Positions 1 through 9,067 are shown, numbered from the stretch's first letter. The stretch: 10,582 bases of DNA from Rubrivivax sp. (GCA_027484885.1 JAIXSD010000539.1:1-10582), one strand, 5' to 3'. Program-made: numbers and translations. Notes: generated by a model from the letters alone, not told the origin.

Positions 1-1
1 C

Positions 2-400
2 ATCGTCCAGGCCGCCAGCGTGGCCGCCTGGAACGACGAAGCCCATGTGATCGAGAACCGCGCGCAGTACCGCGCCAAGTTCGCCGCCGTCACGCCGCTA
101 CTCGCCGCCCACATGGACGTGGCCTTGCCCGACGCCGGCTTCTACCTCTGGTGCGGTGTGCCCCGCCACATCCACGGCGGCGATGACATCGCCTTCGCCC
201 AGGGCTTGCTGGCTCAATACAATGTGGCGGTGCTGCCCGGCAGCCTGCTGGCGCGCGAGGCCCACGGCGTGAACCCCGGCGCCGGCCGCATCCGGCTGGC
301 CTTGGTGGCCGAAAGCGCGGAATGCCTTGAAGCGGCCCAGCGCATCGTCGCCTACATCGAATCTTTCTCGTCTCCCTCTTCCTCTTCTTTCTCCTCCTGA
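2..400 (+). CDS. dapC: Succinyldiaminopimelate transaminase DapC, 3' part
   Basis: This is the C-terminal part (about 132 codons) of a class I/II PLP-dependent aminotransferase; the start lies before the window. DapC transfers an amino group from glutamate to N-succinyl-2-amino-6-ketopimelate in the succinylase route to diaminopimelate. Visible family signs are the helix [13 protein letters not shown], the segment DAGFYLW, and [11 protein letters not shown], whose second Arg (codon at 293) should bind the substrate carboxylate as in related transaminases. The PLP lysine is outside the window. The assignment leans on dapD following 29 bp downstream; alone, the fragment could be another class I transaminase. 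The protein ends in an odd serine-rich tail ([14 protein letters not shown]) encoded by a pyrimidine tract. Confidence 0.85.
   Translation: MVQAASVAAWNDEAHVIENRAQYRAKFAAVTPLLAAHMDVALPDAGFYLWCGVPRHIHGGDDIAFAQGLLAQYNVAVLPGSLLAREAHGVNPGAGRIRLALVAESAECLEAAQRIVAYIESFSSPSSSSFSS
371..398 (+). repeat. 28-nt uninterrupted pyrimidine tract at dapC 3' end
   Basis: Twenty-eight consecutive C/T bases, made of TCT, TCC and CTC units, encode the serine-rich DapC tail and run into its stop codon. The tract is simple in composition and stands out from the GC-rich coding sequence around it. It could be prone to slippage; no function is evident. Confidence 0.6.
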
Positions 401-429
401 CTGGCACCCGCTGCCGCGAGCTTTCACTC

Positions 430-1254
<825 letters not shown>

Positions 1255-1269
1255 GCCAGGCTCCGCAGA

Positions 1270-1289
1270 GCCCCGGCAGAGACCGGGGC
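1270..1289 (+). other. GC-only hairpin between dapD and the pilus ATPase gene
   Basis: GCCCCGG (1270-1276) and CCGGGGC (1283-1289) form a perfect 7-bp stem with a 6-nt loop, 15 bp after the dapD stop. No T-run follows, so it is not a canonical intrinsic terminator. It could protect the dapD 3' end or partly attenuate transcription into the next gene. It may also be chance in GC-rich DNA. Confidence 0.35.
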
Positions 1290-1330
1290 AGATCCAGCGG
1301 CTTGAAGACCAAGAACGGGGAGACAGCACC

Positions 1331-2485
1331 ATGAGTGGGAATATGGAACGCATCCTGCGGCTGATGGCCGAGAAGGGTGCCTCCGATGCTTACCTTTCGG
1401 CCAAGATGCCGGTGCTGATCCGCCTGAACGGGCAGATCGTGCAGCTCTCCGACCAGTTGCTCGGGCCCATGCAGCCACGCCAGCTGATCGCCGAGGTGGT
1501 GGACCCGGCCCAGATGGCCGAGCTGGACCAGAACGGCGAGCTGAACATGGCCGTGGCCATCCCCGGCGTGGGCAGCTTCCGGCTCTCGGGCTTCCGCCAG
1601 CGCGGCACCATCGCTGCGGTGTTCCGCCACATCCCGCACGTCATCCCCTCGCTGGAAGAGCTGAACCTGCCGCCCATCCTGGGCAAGCTGGTGCAGGAAA
1701 AGCGCGGCCTGATCTTGATGGTGGGCGCCACCGGCACCGGCAAGAGCACCACGCTGGCCTCCATGCTGGAGCTGCGCAACCAGACCATGGCGGGCCACAT
1801 CCTCACCATCGAGGACCCGCTGGAATACCTCTTCAGCAACAAGCGCTCGGTGGTCAACCAGCGCGAGGTGGGCCGCGACACGGCCTCGCTGCAGATCGCG
1901 CTGAAGAACGCGCTGCGCCAGTCGCCCGACTGCATCCTGATCGGCGAAATCCGCGACCGCGAGACCATGACGGCGGCGATCTCCTACGCTCTGTCCGGCC
2001 ACCTGGTGCTGGCCACGCTGCACGGAAATAACACGTATCACGCGCTGAACCGCATCCTGTCCTTCTACACGCCCGAGTCACGCCCGGCCCTGCTGAACGA
2101 CCTGGCCGCAGGCCTGAAATCCATCATCTCGCAGCGCCTGGTGCGCGCCACGGCCGGCGGTCGTATTCCGGTGATCGAGATCATGCTCAACACCAAGCTG
2201 ATCGCCGAATTCATCGAGAAGGGCGACTTTGGCGGCGTCAAGGACGCGATGGAGAAATCCATCGCCGAAGGCTCGCAAAGCTACGAAGAGCATTTCGCAC
2301 AGCTCATCAAGGACGGCACCATCACCCGCGACGAAGGCCTGGCCTTTGCCGACTCGCCGACCAATCTGCTCTGGCGCTTGCAAAACGACGGCCCGGGCGC
2401 CCACAAGCAGGCCCCAGTCAAGGAAGAAGCGGCCGGCGACGAAGCCAGCTTCACCGAGATCACGCTGGACGTGCGCGGCGACTGA
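1331..2485 (+). CDS. pilU: PilT/PilU-family type IV pilus retraction ATPase, PilU-like
   Basis: This is a 384-aa cytoplasmic secretion ATPase of the PilT/PilU branch; hexamers of these proteins drive depolymerisation of type IVa pili for twitching and DNA uptake. The N-terminus ([20 protein letters not shown]) is the PAS-like domain. Walker [10 protein letters not shown] is at 132-140, the Asp box TIEDPLEY at 159-166, Walker [11 protein letters not shown] at 202-211 and the His box LATLHGNN at 227-234. The C-terminal region has [14 protein letters not shown], resembling PilU, instead of the AIRxLIRE-type motif of PilT, so I favour PilU. GGGGAGA (1317-1323), seven bases before ATG 1331, sets the start. 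Its place between dapD and dapE, with no other pilus gene here, is unusual functionally but probably conserved among Burkholderiales. No frameshift or missing motif is seen. Confidence 0.88.
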   Translation: MSGNMERILRLMAEKGASDAYLSAKMPVLIRLNGQIVQLSDQLLGPMQPRQLIAEVVDPAQMAELDQNGELNMAVAIPGVGSFRLSGFRQRGTIAAVFRHIPHVIPSLEELNLPPILGKLVQEKRGLILMVGATGTGKSTTLASMLELRNQTMAGHILTIEDPLEYLFSNKRSVVNQREVGRDTASLQIALKNALRQSPDCILIGEIRDRETMTAAISYALSGHLVLATLHGNNTYHALNRILSFYTPESRPALLNDLAAGLKSIISQRLVRATAGGRIPVIEIMLNTKLIAEFIEKGDFGGVKDAMEKSIAEGSQSYEEHFAQLIKDGTITRDEGLAFADSPTNLLWRLQNDGPGAHKQAPVKEEAAGDEASFTEITLDVRGD

Positions 2486-2550
2486 AGCGCCCCCTTCCCT
2501 GCGCCTTGGCGCGGCCCCGATTTTTCACTGCCCCCATCTATTGCCCATCC

Positions 2551-3699
2551 ATGTCCGACACCCTCGCCCTGCTGGAAGCGCTGGTCGCCCGCCCCTCCGT
2601 CACGCCCGATGACGCCGGTTGCCTGGAGCTGATTGGCGCGCGCCTGTCCGCCCTGGGCTTCGAGCTTCAGCGCATGGACAGCGGGCCTGAACACTTCCGC
2701 GTCAGCAACCTCTGGGCGATCAAGCGCGGCCGCGACGCAAACGGCCCGGTGCTGATGTTCGCCGGCCACACCGATGTGGTGCCGCCGGGGCGGCTGGACG
2801 CCTGGGCCTCCGACCCCTTTGTGCCCAGCTACCGCGAGGGCCGCATCTACGGCCGAGGCGTTGCCGATATGAAGGGCTCGCTGGCCGCCATGGTGGTGGC
2901 CGCCGAGGAGTTTGTTCGCGCCCATCCCGAGCACCGCGGCAGCCTTGCTTTCTTGCTGACCAGCGATGAAGAAGGCCCCTCGGTCGACGGCACCAAGGTC
3001 TGCTGCGAGCAGCTCAAGGCCCAGGGCCAGCGGCTGGACTTCTGCATCGTCGGTGAACCGACCTCGGTCGAGCAGGTCGGCGACATGATCAAGAACGGCC
3101 GCCGCGGCACGCTCTCGGGCAAGCTCAAGGTCAAGGGGGTGCAAGGCCATGTGGCCTACCCCCAACTGGCCCGCAACCCGGTGCACCAAGCGGCAGCCGC
3201 CATTGCCGAGCTGGCCGCCGCGCGCTGGGACGAGGGCAACGACTACTTCCCGGCCACCACCTTCCAGATCTCGAACATCCACGCCGGCACTGGCGCCACC
3301 AACGTCATCCCGGGCGAGATGGTGGTGGACTTCAACTTCCGCTTCTCGACCGAGTCGACCCCGGAGGGCCTCAAGGCCCGCGTGCAATCGCTGCTGGCCC
3401 GCCACGGCCTGGAATACGCGCTCGACTGGACCCTGGGCGGCGAGCCCTTCCTGACCCCCGCGGGCACGCTGAGCGGCGCCGTCTGCGCCGCCATCGAGGC
3501 CGAGACCGGCCGCCCGACCCAGCTCTCCACCACCGGTGGCACCTCGGACGGCCGATTCATCGCCAAGATCTGCCCGCAAGTGATCGAGTTCGGCCCCATC
3601 AACGCCAGCATTCACAAGGTGGACGAGTACCTGCCGGTGGACAACCTCGAGCCCTTGAAGAACATCTACCGCCGCACGCTGGAGCAGCTGCTGAACTGA
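2551..3699 (+). CDS. dapE: Succinyl-diaminopimelate desuccinylase DapE
   Basis: This M20-family di-zinc hydrolase removes succinate from N-succinyl-LL-2,6-diaminopimelate, giving LL-diaminopimelate. The 382-aa product is close to the usual 375-380. Expected metal ligands are present: H73 in [12 protein letters not shown]106 in [11 protein letters not shown]141 and E169 (VGEPTSVEQ), and H355 in [11 protein letters not shown]140 is the general base in [13 protein letters not shown]. All are shifted by six from the Haemophilus influenzae numbering (H67, D100, E134, E135, E163, H349), so the active site is complete. The central dimerisation lid runs from about 180 to 295. ATG 2551 was chosen because [21 protein letters not shown] is the family N-terminus; an in-frame TTG at 2506 would add 15 non-homologous residues. 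No clear Shine-Dalgarno precedes it. It lies 65 bp after the pilus ATPase gene. Confidence 0.97.
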   Translation: MSDTLALLEALVARPSVTPDDAGCLELIGARLSALGFELQRMDSGPEHFRVSNLWAIKRGRDANGPVLMFAGHTDVVPPGRLDAWASDPFVPSYREGRIYGRGVADMKGSLAAMVVAAEEFVRAHPEHRGSLAFLLTSDEEGPSVDGTKVCCEQLKAQGQRLDFCIVGEPTSVEQVGDMIKNGRRGTLSGKLKVKGVQGHVAYPQLARNPVHQAAAAIAELAAARWDEGNDYFPATTFQISNIHAGTGATNVIPGEMVVDFNFRFSTESTPEGLKARVQSLLARHGLEYALDWTLGGEPFLTPAGTLSGAVCAAIEAETGRPTQLSTTGGTSDGRFIAKICPQVIEFGPINASIHKVDEYLPVDNLEPLKNIYRRTLEQLLN

Positions 3700-3786
3700 C
3701 CTAAAGTCCAGACTCGACGGCGGCCCAAGACCTGCAAAAGCAGGCAGTGCAGCCCGCGCGCCAGCGCAAACCCAAACCAATCAGGC

Positions 3787-3793
3787 AGGGAGG
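3787..3793 (+). promoter_or_regulatory. Strong Shine-Dalgarno deciding the protease/TPR start
   Basis: AGGGAGG is the best ribosome binding site in the window. Its distance to ATG 3802 (8 nt) is near optimal, while ATG 3796 is only 2 nt away, so the shorter N-terminus is favoured. Confidence 0.65.
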
Positions 3794-3801
3794 CCATGGA
3801 G

Positions 3802-5628
3802 ATGACAAGAAAGAGCACAGGCGCGCGCGCAACCAGCCGCTGGACGCAGCACGCGCTCGCAGTGATGAGCACATTCGGCCTTTGGGCTGTCTGTGCATCG
3901 GCCAGCTGGGCCGCCTGCAAGGTGCAGGGGCTGGAAATGCCGGTCACGATGAAGGGCTCGCGTGCGGTGGCCACGCTGGGCATCAATGGGCAGGACATCC
4001 CCCTCATCGTCGACAGCGGTGCGTTTTTCAGCACCCTCACCCATGCCGCCGCCCAACAGCTGAAGATGAAGGTGCGCGGCCTGCCCTGGGGCATGGAAAT
4101 CAAGGGTGTGACGGGCGATATGGAGAACCCCGGCGTTGCCACCGCCGAACGCCTGAACCTGCTGGGCGGCGAGCTGCCCAACATCGATTTTGTGGTCGGC
4201 GGCAACGACGATCACAACGGCACCATGGGCCTCTTGGGCCGCAACATCCTGTCGGTCGCCGACACCGAGTACGATCTGGCGCACGGCGTGGTGAAGTTGA
4301 TGTTCCCGAACGAGGATTGCGCCAAAAGCCCCATGGCTTACTGGGCCGGCGAGGCGCCTTTCTCCGAGATTGAGCTGGTGCGCCATGACCGCGAGAAGAA
4401 GACGCCCGCGATCGAGACCATTGCCCTCGTCAATGGCAAGCGCCTGCGCGTGATGTTCGACACCGGCGCCCGCACGGTGATGTCGCTCAAGGCAGCCAAA
4501 AGCGTCGGCGTGACGGATCTGAAGCCGACCGGCCGCGTGGGCGGCGTGGGCCAGGGCACGGTGGCCGGCTGGAGCGGCGCGATCGAGCGCTTCGAGCTGG
4601 GCGGCGAGGTGGTGCACAACGTTCGCCTGAGCGTGGCCGACTTCGACCTGCGCGAGATCGACATGCTGCTGGGCGTCGATTTCTTCTTGTCGCACCGCAT
4701 CTACGTGTCCAAGAAGCAGCGCCGCATGTACTTCACCTACAACGGCGGTCAGGTGTTCGCGCTGAGCAAACCCGAGCCCAAGGCCGACAGCGAGGACGCC
4801 AAGGCCAGCGGCCTGCCCGATCTCGGCCGCGAAGCCAGCGCCTCGGCCTATGCCCGGCGCGGCGCGGCCTCGATGGCGCGCAAGGACTACAAAGCGGCCT
4901 TGGCCGACCTGGACCGCGCCTGCGAGATGGAGCCCCAAGCCGCCGAACACCGCGTGATTCGTGCGGCACTGCACCTGCAGATGCGTCAGGCGAAACTGGC
5001 CAAACAAGACCTGGACGCAGCGCTGGCGGCCGACCCGGCGCATGCGGAGGCGAGGATGAAGCGGGCCACGCTGATGGCCAACCCGAGCAAGCCGGATGCC
5101 GCGCTCCAGGACCTGGACGAACTGGATCGCCTGCTGCCCGCGCAAGCCCCGCAGCGCCTGCAGATGGCCCAGGTCTACCAGCGCCTGCAGCGACTGCCCG
5201 CCGTGGTGAAGCAACTGGACCATTGGATCGCCGCCTACCCGCATGACCTGTCCACCGCCGACGCGCTGAACCAGCGCTGCTGGACGCGCGCGATGCTCAA
5301 CAGCGAGCTGACGCAGGCGCTCCAGGACTGTGATCGCGCCATCGATCTCAATGAAGAACAGGCCAAGTACTTCGACAGCCGTGCTTGGGTGCGCCTGCGT
5401 CAACGCCAATGGCGCCCGGCGCTGGCGGACTTTGATCGTGCGCTGAAGCTGGACGACAAACTCGCCTCGCCCCACTACGGCCGCGGCATCGCACTGGGCA
5501 AGCTGGGCGACGCCCCAGGCGCCCAATCTGCACTCGCAGCCGCGCGCGAGCGCCGGCCCGAGATCGACCAGGAGGCCGGCCGCTACGGCCTGGCGGTCGA
5601 CGCGGCCGCGGCCAAGCCCGCACCCTAG
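3802..5628 (+). CDS. Exported tandem retropepsin-like aspartic protease with TPR domain
   Basis: No named gene is recognised. The 608-aa product starts with a signal peptide: basic MTRKSTGARATSRW, a hydrophobic stretch, then SASWAA with cleavage near residue 37 or 38. Cys39 follows immediately, but Trp at -3 makes a lipobox poor. Two retropepsin-like domains follow. The first has D71-S-G (PLIVDSGA) and LLGRNIL at 144-150. The second has D220-T-G (RVMFDTGART) and LLGVDFFLSHRIYVSKKQRRMYFTYN from 289. From about 344 to 593 there are roughly six or seven TPR-like helical pairs (for example AYARRGAASMARKDYKAALADLDRACEMEP). The two D[S/T]G halves could pair within one chain as in pepsin-type enzymes; periplasmic activity is inferred. 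ATG 3802 is preferred because AGGGAGG (3787-3793) lies eight bases before it; ATG 3796 has only two. It sits about 100 bp after dapE and 80 bp before prmB. Confidence 0.82.
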   Translation: MTRKSTGARATSRWTQHALAVMSTFGLWAVCASASWAACKVQGLEMPVTMKGSRAVATLGINGQDIPLIVDSGAFFSTLTHAAAQQLKMKVRGLPWGMEIKGVTGDMENPGVATAERLNLLGGELPNIDFVVGGNDDHNGTMGLLGRNILSVADTEYDLAHGVVKLMFPNEDCAKSPMAYWAGEAPFSEIELVRHDREKKTPAIETIALVNGKRLRVMFDTGARTVMSLKAAKSVGVTDLKPTGRVGGVGQGTVAGWSGAIERFELGGEVVHNVRLSVADFDLREIDMLLGVDFFLSHRIYVSKKQRRMYFTYNGGQVFALSKPEPKADSEDAKASGLPDLGREASASAYARRGAASMARKDYKAALADLDRACEMEPQAAEHRVIRAALHLQMRQAKLAKQDLDAALAADPAHAEARMKRATLMANPSKPDAALQDLDELDRLLPAQAPQRLQMAQVYQRLQRLPAVVKQLDHWIAAYPHDLSTADALNQRCWTRAMLNSELTQALQDCDRAIDLNEEQAKYFDSRAWVRLRQRQWRPALADFDRALKLDDKLASPHYGRGIALGKLGDAPGAQSALAAARERRPEIDQEAGRYGLAVDAAAAKPAP

Positions 5629-5708
5629 TCGGGTGGCCGCCGGCGGCGGCTTGCCAAGGGCGCGCGCGCCATCGGCGACAATCACGCCCTGCCCTTCACC
5701 GAGCCCCC

Positions 5709-6629
5709 ATGAATTTACTGAACTGCATCGAGGCCCAAGCCGCCCGCCTTTCCGAGGCGGGCGTTTCGTTTGGCCATGGCACGGCCGTCGCCTTTGACGA
5801 GGCCGCCTGGCTGGCGCTCTGGGCCCTGGGGCTGCCGCTGGACCAGCTGGATGAACACGAAACGCTGGAGCTGAGTGCTGAGCAGCAGGCGCGCATCGCC
5901 GAGCTGGTCGAGCAGCGCATTGCCACGCGCAAGCCCGCCGCCTACCTGACCCGTGAGGCCTGGTTGCAAGGCGTGCCGTTTTATGTGGACGAGCGCGCCA
6001 TCGTGCCGCGCAGCTTCATCGCCGAGCTGATCGCCGATGCCAGCATCGACGCCTGGCTCTCCGACCAGACCACCGAGCTGCTGGACCTGTGCACCGGCAA
6101 TGGCTCGCTGGCCGTGCTGGCCGCCATGGCCTGGCCCGAGGTGCAGGTCGACGCCCTGGACCTGAGCCCCGAGGCGCTGGAAGTGGCCCGCATCAATGTC
6201 GACAAGCATGGCCTGCAGTCGCGCATCCGCTTGATGCAGGGCGATGGCCTGGCACCGGCCCTGGCGGCCGGCCGCCGCTACGACCTGATTCTGTGCAACC
6301 CGCCCTACGTCAACAGCGAGACCATGTCCCGCCTGCCGGCTGAGTACCGCGCCGAGCCCGAGCTGGCCCTGGCCGGTGGCGACGACGGCATGGATTTCAT
6401 CCGGCGCCTGCTGGCCGATGCGCCGGCCGTGCTCAAGCCACGCGGCGTGCTCGTGCTGGAGATCGGCAATGAGCGCCCGTTTTTTGAAGCGGCCTTCCCC
6501 GAGCTGGAAGTGGCCTGGATGGACACCTCCTCGGGGACCGACCAGGTGCTGCTGATCACCGAAGAATCCCTGAACATGATGAACGCCCACAAGAACAACA
6601 AGAACCCGGAAAGTCGCCCCACACCATGA
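5709..6629 (+). CDS. prmB: Ribosomal protein uL3 glutamine N5-methyltransferase PrmB
   Basis: This SAM-dependent methyltransferase methylates a glutamine of large-subunit protein uL3 (Gln150 in E. coli), near the peptidyl transferase region. The 306-aa length matches the roughly 310-aa E. coli protein. The N-terminal helical domain is followed by RKPAAYLTREAWLQGVPFYVDERAIVPRSFIAELI; the VPRSxIAEL form is typical of PrmB rather than the release-factor enzyme PrmC (VPRPETE). SAM motif I is DLCTGNG at 126-132 and the amide-binding NPPY is at 197-200. ELALAGGDDGMDFIRRLL and VLVLEIGNE complete the fold. The last 17 residues (MMNAHKNNKNPESRPTP) are an unstructured extension. ATG 5709 gives the family N-terminus with a poor Shine-Dalgarno. 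The stop overlaps the next start (ATGA, 6626-6629), suggesting translational coupling. Confidence 0.95.
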   Translation: MNLLNCIEAQAARLSEAGVSFGHGTAVAFDEAAWLALWALGLPLDQLDEHETLELSAEQQARIAELVEQRIATRKPAAYLTREAWLQGVPFYVDERAIVPRSFIAELIADASIDAWLSDQTTELLDLCTGNGSLAVLAAMAWPEVQVDALDLSPEALEVARINVDKHGLQSRIRLMQGDGLAPALAAGRRYDLILCNPPYVNSETMSRLPAEYRAEPELALAGGDDGMDFIRRLLADAPAVLKPRGVLVLEIGNERPFFEAAFPELEVAWMDTSSGTDQVLLITEESLNMMNAHKNNKNPESRPTP

Positions 6630-8617
6630 TCACCCTGCGTAATATCACGCTGCGACGCGGCACCAAGGTCGTGCTCGACGACGCCAGCGTCGTCCTGCAA
6701 CCGGGCGAAAAAGTCGGCCTGGTGGGCCGCAACGGCGCCGGCAAGTCCAGCCTGTTTGCCCTGCTGACCGACCGCCTGCAAAGCGACAAGGGCGAGGTGG
6801 ACATTCCCCGCCAATGGGCCGTGGGCGAAGTGGCCCAGAACATGCCGGAAACCGACATGCCGGCCACCGAGTTTGTGCTGGAAGGCGACGTCCGGCTGAT
6901 GGCCGCGCGCCAGGCCTTGGCCGATGCGGAAGCCGCCGAGGACGGCCATGCCATGGCCGACGCCCACGCCCTGCTGATGGATGCCGGCGCCTTCGATGCG
7001 AAACCGCGTGCGCAGGCCTTGCTGATGGGCCTGGGCTTCAAGGGCGAGCAGGTCGATGCGCCGGTGAACAGCTTCTCCGGCGGCTGGCGCATGCGCTTGC
7101 AGCTGGCCCGTGCCCTGATGTGCCCGGCCGAGCTGATGCTGCTGGACGAACCGACCAACCACTTGGACCTGGACGCCCTGGTCTGGCTGGAAGCCTGGCT
7201 GCAGCGCTACGACGGCACCCTGATCGTGATCAGCCATGACCGCGAGTTTCTGGACGCCATCACCAAGGTCACCCTGCATCTGGACGAAGCCAAGCTGCAC
7301 CGCTACGGCGGCAACTACACCGCCTTCGAGGCCATGCGCGCCGAGCGCATGGAGCAGCAGCAAGCGGCCTTCGGCAAGCAGCAAGAGCGCATCGCGCACC
7401 TGCAGAAGTTCATTGACCGCTTCAAGGCCAAGGCCAGCAAGGCCAAGCAGGCGCAGAGCCGGGTCAAGGCCCTGGAGCGCATGGAAAAGCTGGCGCCGGT
7501 GCTGGCCTCGGCGGACTTCAATTTCGAGTTCCGCGAACCCGTCAGCCTGCCCAATCCCATGCTGATGTTTGACGATGTGGCTTGTGGTTATGAGGTCGAC
7601 GGCGTCGAAAACATCATCGTCCGCGGCATCGACCGCTCGGTGCTGGCCGGCCAGCGCATCGGCATCCTGGGCGCCAACGGCCAGGGCAAATCCACCGTGG
7701 TGAAAACGGTGGCCCGCATGCAACGCGCCATGGGCGGCAAGATCACCGAAGGCAAGGGCCTGACCATCGGCTACTTTGCCCAGCAGGAAATGGACCTGCT
7801 GCGGCCCGAAGAAGGCCCGCTCTCGCACATGGTGCGCCTGGCCAAAGAGGTGAGCCCGCAGGCGCGCGAGCAAGAGCTGCGCGATTTCCTGGGCCAGTTC
7901 CGCTTTGTCGGTGACATGGTCAACCAGCAGGTGGGCAGCCTCTCGGGTGGCGAAAAGGCCCGCCTGGTGCTGGCCATGCTGGTGTGGCAGCGCCCCAATC
8001 TGCTGCTGATGGACGAACCGACCAACCACCTGGACTTGAACACCCGCGAAGCGCTGTCCATCGCGCTCAATGAGTTCGAAGGCACGGTGATGCTGGTGAG
8101 CCACGACCGCGCCCTGCTGCGCGAGGTCTGCGACGAATTCTGGCTGGTCAGCAAGGGTGTGGTCTCCCCCTTCGACGGCGACCTGGATGACTACCAGCGC
8201 TGGCTGCTGGACCAATCCAAGGAAGCGGCCAAGGCCGCCAAGGATGCCGCCAAGGCCCTGGCCAAAGCCGGCAAGTCAGGCAGCACAGCGGCCGCAGCCG
8301 CCCCGGCGCCAGATGCCGTGGCCGCGCCGGCCCCGGCCGCGCGCGAGGACCGCAAGCTCAGCGGCCAGGCGCGCCAGAAGCTCGCGGATCAAACGCGCCC
8401 GCTGCGCAAGGAGATGGAGGCCATCGACGCCAAGCTCAACAAGCTGGCCGACGAGCGCACGGCGCTGGAAGCCCAGCTGGCCGAAGGCAAGGCGACACCG
8501 GCTCAGATCGTTGAAGCCGGCAAGCGCCTCAAGGCCATCCACGACGAGTTGGAAAGCGCCGAGCTGCGCTGGCTGGAGCTCAGCGCCGAGGTCGACGCGA
8601 TTCACGCGGCGGCTTGA
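6626..8617 (+). CDS. yheS: YheS-type ABC-F ribosome-associated ATPase
   Basis: This 663-aa soluble protein has two ABC ATPase domains and no membrane segment. ABC-F proteins bind near the ribosomal E site and relieve stalled or unfavourable translation states; similarity throughout is to E. coli YheS. ABC1 has Walker A GRNGAGKSS (34-42), signature SGGWR (151-155) and DEPTNHLD (174-181). An arm insertion spans roughly 85-145. The inter-domain linker that contacts P-site tRNA is the long charged helical pair at about 231-290 (QQERIAHLQKFIDRF, KAKQAQSRVKALERM). ABC2 has GANGQGKST (349-357), SGGEK (440-444) and DEPTNHLD (463-470). Both catalytic glutamates, E175 and E464, are present. An Ala/Lys/Pro-rich linker (about 533-574) leads to a C-terminal coiled coil (about 580-660). 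Its start overlaps prmB by four bases. Confidence 0.92.
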   Translation: MITLRNITLRRGTKVVLDDASVVLQPGEKVGLVGRNGAGKSSLFALLTDRLQSDKGEVDIPRQWAVGEVAQNMPETDMPATEFVLEGDVRLMAARQALADAEAAEDGHAMADAHALLMDAGAFDAKPRAQALLMGLGFKGEQVDAPVNSFSGGWRMRLQLARALMCPAELMLLDEPTNHLDLDALVWLEAWLQRYDGTLIVISHDREFLDAITKVTLHLDEAKLHRYGGNYTAFEAMRAERMEQQQAAFGKQQERIAHLQKFIDRFKAKASKAKQAQSRVKALERMEKLAPVLASADFNFEFREPVSLPNPMLMFDDVACGYEVDGVENIIVRGIDRSVLAGQRIGILGANGQGKSTVVKTVARMQRAMGGKITEGKGLTIGYFAQQEMDLLRPEEGPLSHMVRLAKEVSPQAREQELRDFLGQFRFVGDMVNQQVGSLSGGEKARLVLAMLVWQRPNLLLMDEPTNHLDLNTREALSIALNEFEGTVMLVSHDRALLREVCDEFWLVSKGVVSPFDGDLDDYQRWLLDQSKEAAKAAKDAAKALAKAGKSGSTAAAAAPAPDAVAAPAPAAREDRKLSGQARQKLADQTRPLRKEMEAIDAKLNKLADERTALEAQLAEGKATPAQIVEAGKRLKAIHDELESAELRWLELSAEVDAIHAAA

Positions 8618-8645
8618 TCGCAAGCGCAGCCCCTACGCACCCGTG

Positions 8646-8682
8646 AAAAGGGCCCGAGATTTTTCGGGCCCTTTTTTTGTTT
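8646..8682 (+). terminator. Intrinsic terminator after the yheS-like gene
   Basis: AAAAGGGCCCGA (8646-8657) pairs perfectly with TCGGGCCCTTTT (8664-8675), giving a 12-bp stem with a 6-nt loop, followed by more T and GTTT. It lies 28 bp after the ABC-F stop and just before the convergent DUF1304 gene end. On the minus strand the four A of the left arm become a short U-run, so weaker termination in that direction is also possible. Confidence 0.93.
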
Positions 8683-8704
8683 CCTGGCGCAGGGCTTCAG
8701 ACGT

Positions 8705-9067
8705 TCAGTTCAGCAAAACCAAGGCTGCAGCCAGCGCCGCCGGCAGCGCCTGCACGAACAGAATCTTCTTGCCCACGGTGGCGGCGCCGTACACCCCGGC
8801 CACCACCACGCAGCCGAGGAAGAACAGCTGCGTCGGCACGCCGGCCGCGCCCTGCAGCAAGCCCCACACCAGGCCGGCGCTCAGAAAGCCGTTGTACAGG
8901 CCCTGATTGGCCGCCAAGGTCTTGCTGGCCTCGGCAAACTCCGGCGTCAGGCGAAAGACGCGCCGCCCCAAAGGCTTGGTCCAAAAGAACATCTCCAGCA
9001 CCAAAAAATACAGGTGCAAGGCCGCAACCAATGCCACCATGGCTTGCGCCACCCACGTCATCGTCAT
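8705..9067 (-). CDS. DUF1304 family integral membrane protein
   Basis: This is a 120-aa inner-membrane protein of the DUF1304 family, whose biochemical role is not established. Four hydrophobic segments are visible at about 6-28, 60-76, 80-98 and 102-119. Family signatures are H18 and E25 in the first helix (LHLYFLVLEMFFW), LTPEFAE (40-46), LAANQGLYNGFL (51-62) and VGKKILFVQALPA (98-110). ATG 9067 is used; ATG 9061, two codons in, is equally possible. It is transcribed away from ohrR, and the 143-bp spacer holds the OhrR-like operator, so control by the peroxide sensor and a role in peroxide or membrane stress are plausible inferences. It converges on the terminator of the upstream gene train. 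Confidence 0.85.
   Translation of the reverse strand: MTMTWVAQAMVALVAALHLYFLVLEMFFWTKPLGRRVFRLTPEFAEASKTLAANQGLYNGFLSAGLVWGLLQGAAGVPTQLFFLGCVVVAGVYGAATVGKKILFVQALPAALAAALVLLN

Noticed and set aside
2501..2525. GCGCC-TT-GGCGC inverted repeat followed at distance by TTTTT, as a terminator before dapE
   Set aside because: The usable stem is about 4 bp and eight bases separate it from the T-run, so it does not fit an intrinsic terminator.
2506..2550. TTG start extending dapE by 15 residues
   Set aside because: The extension does not resemble DapE N-termini, lies next to a small inverted repeat, and ATG 2551 gives the exact family start.
3731..3744. CCTGC-AAAA-GCAGG hairpin upstream of the protease/TPR gene
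   Set aside because: It is a 5-bp stem with no T-run; this is within chance for the composition and has no clear role.
2281..3780. 499-aa open frame on the minus strand
   Set aside because: It is antisense to dapE and the end of the pilus ATPase gene and shows no recognisable domain.
5651..5682. Possible prmB promoter with TTGCCA and GACAAT
   Set aside because: The spacing is 20 bp, too long for a normal sigma-70 promoter, and no alternative -35 fits; it is suggestive only.
3781..5685. 634-aa open frame on the minus strand
   Set aside because: It mirrors the protease/TPR gene. Long antisense frames are expected when third positions are mostly G or C, and its translation is low-complexity without domain motifs.
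6305..8215. 636-aa open frame on the minus strand
   Set aside because: It is antisense to prmB and the ABC-F gene, both of which carry complete family motifs. The antisense product is His/Gln/Ala-rich shadow sequence.
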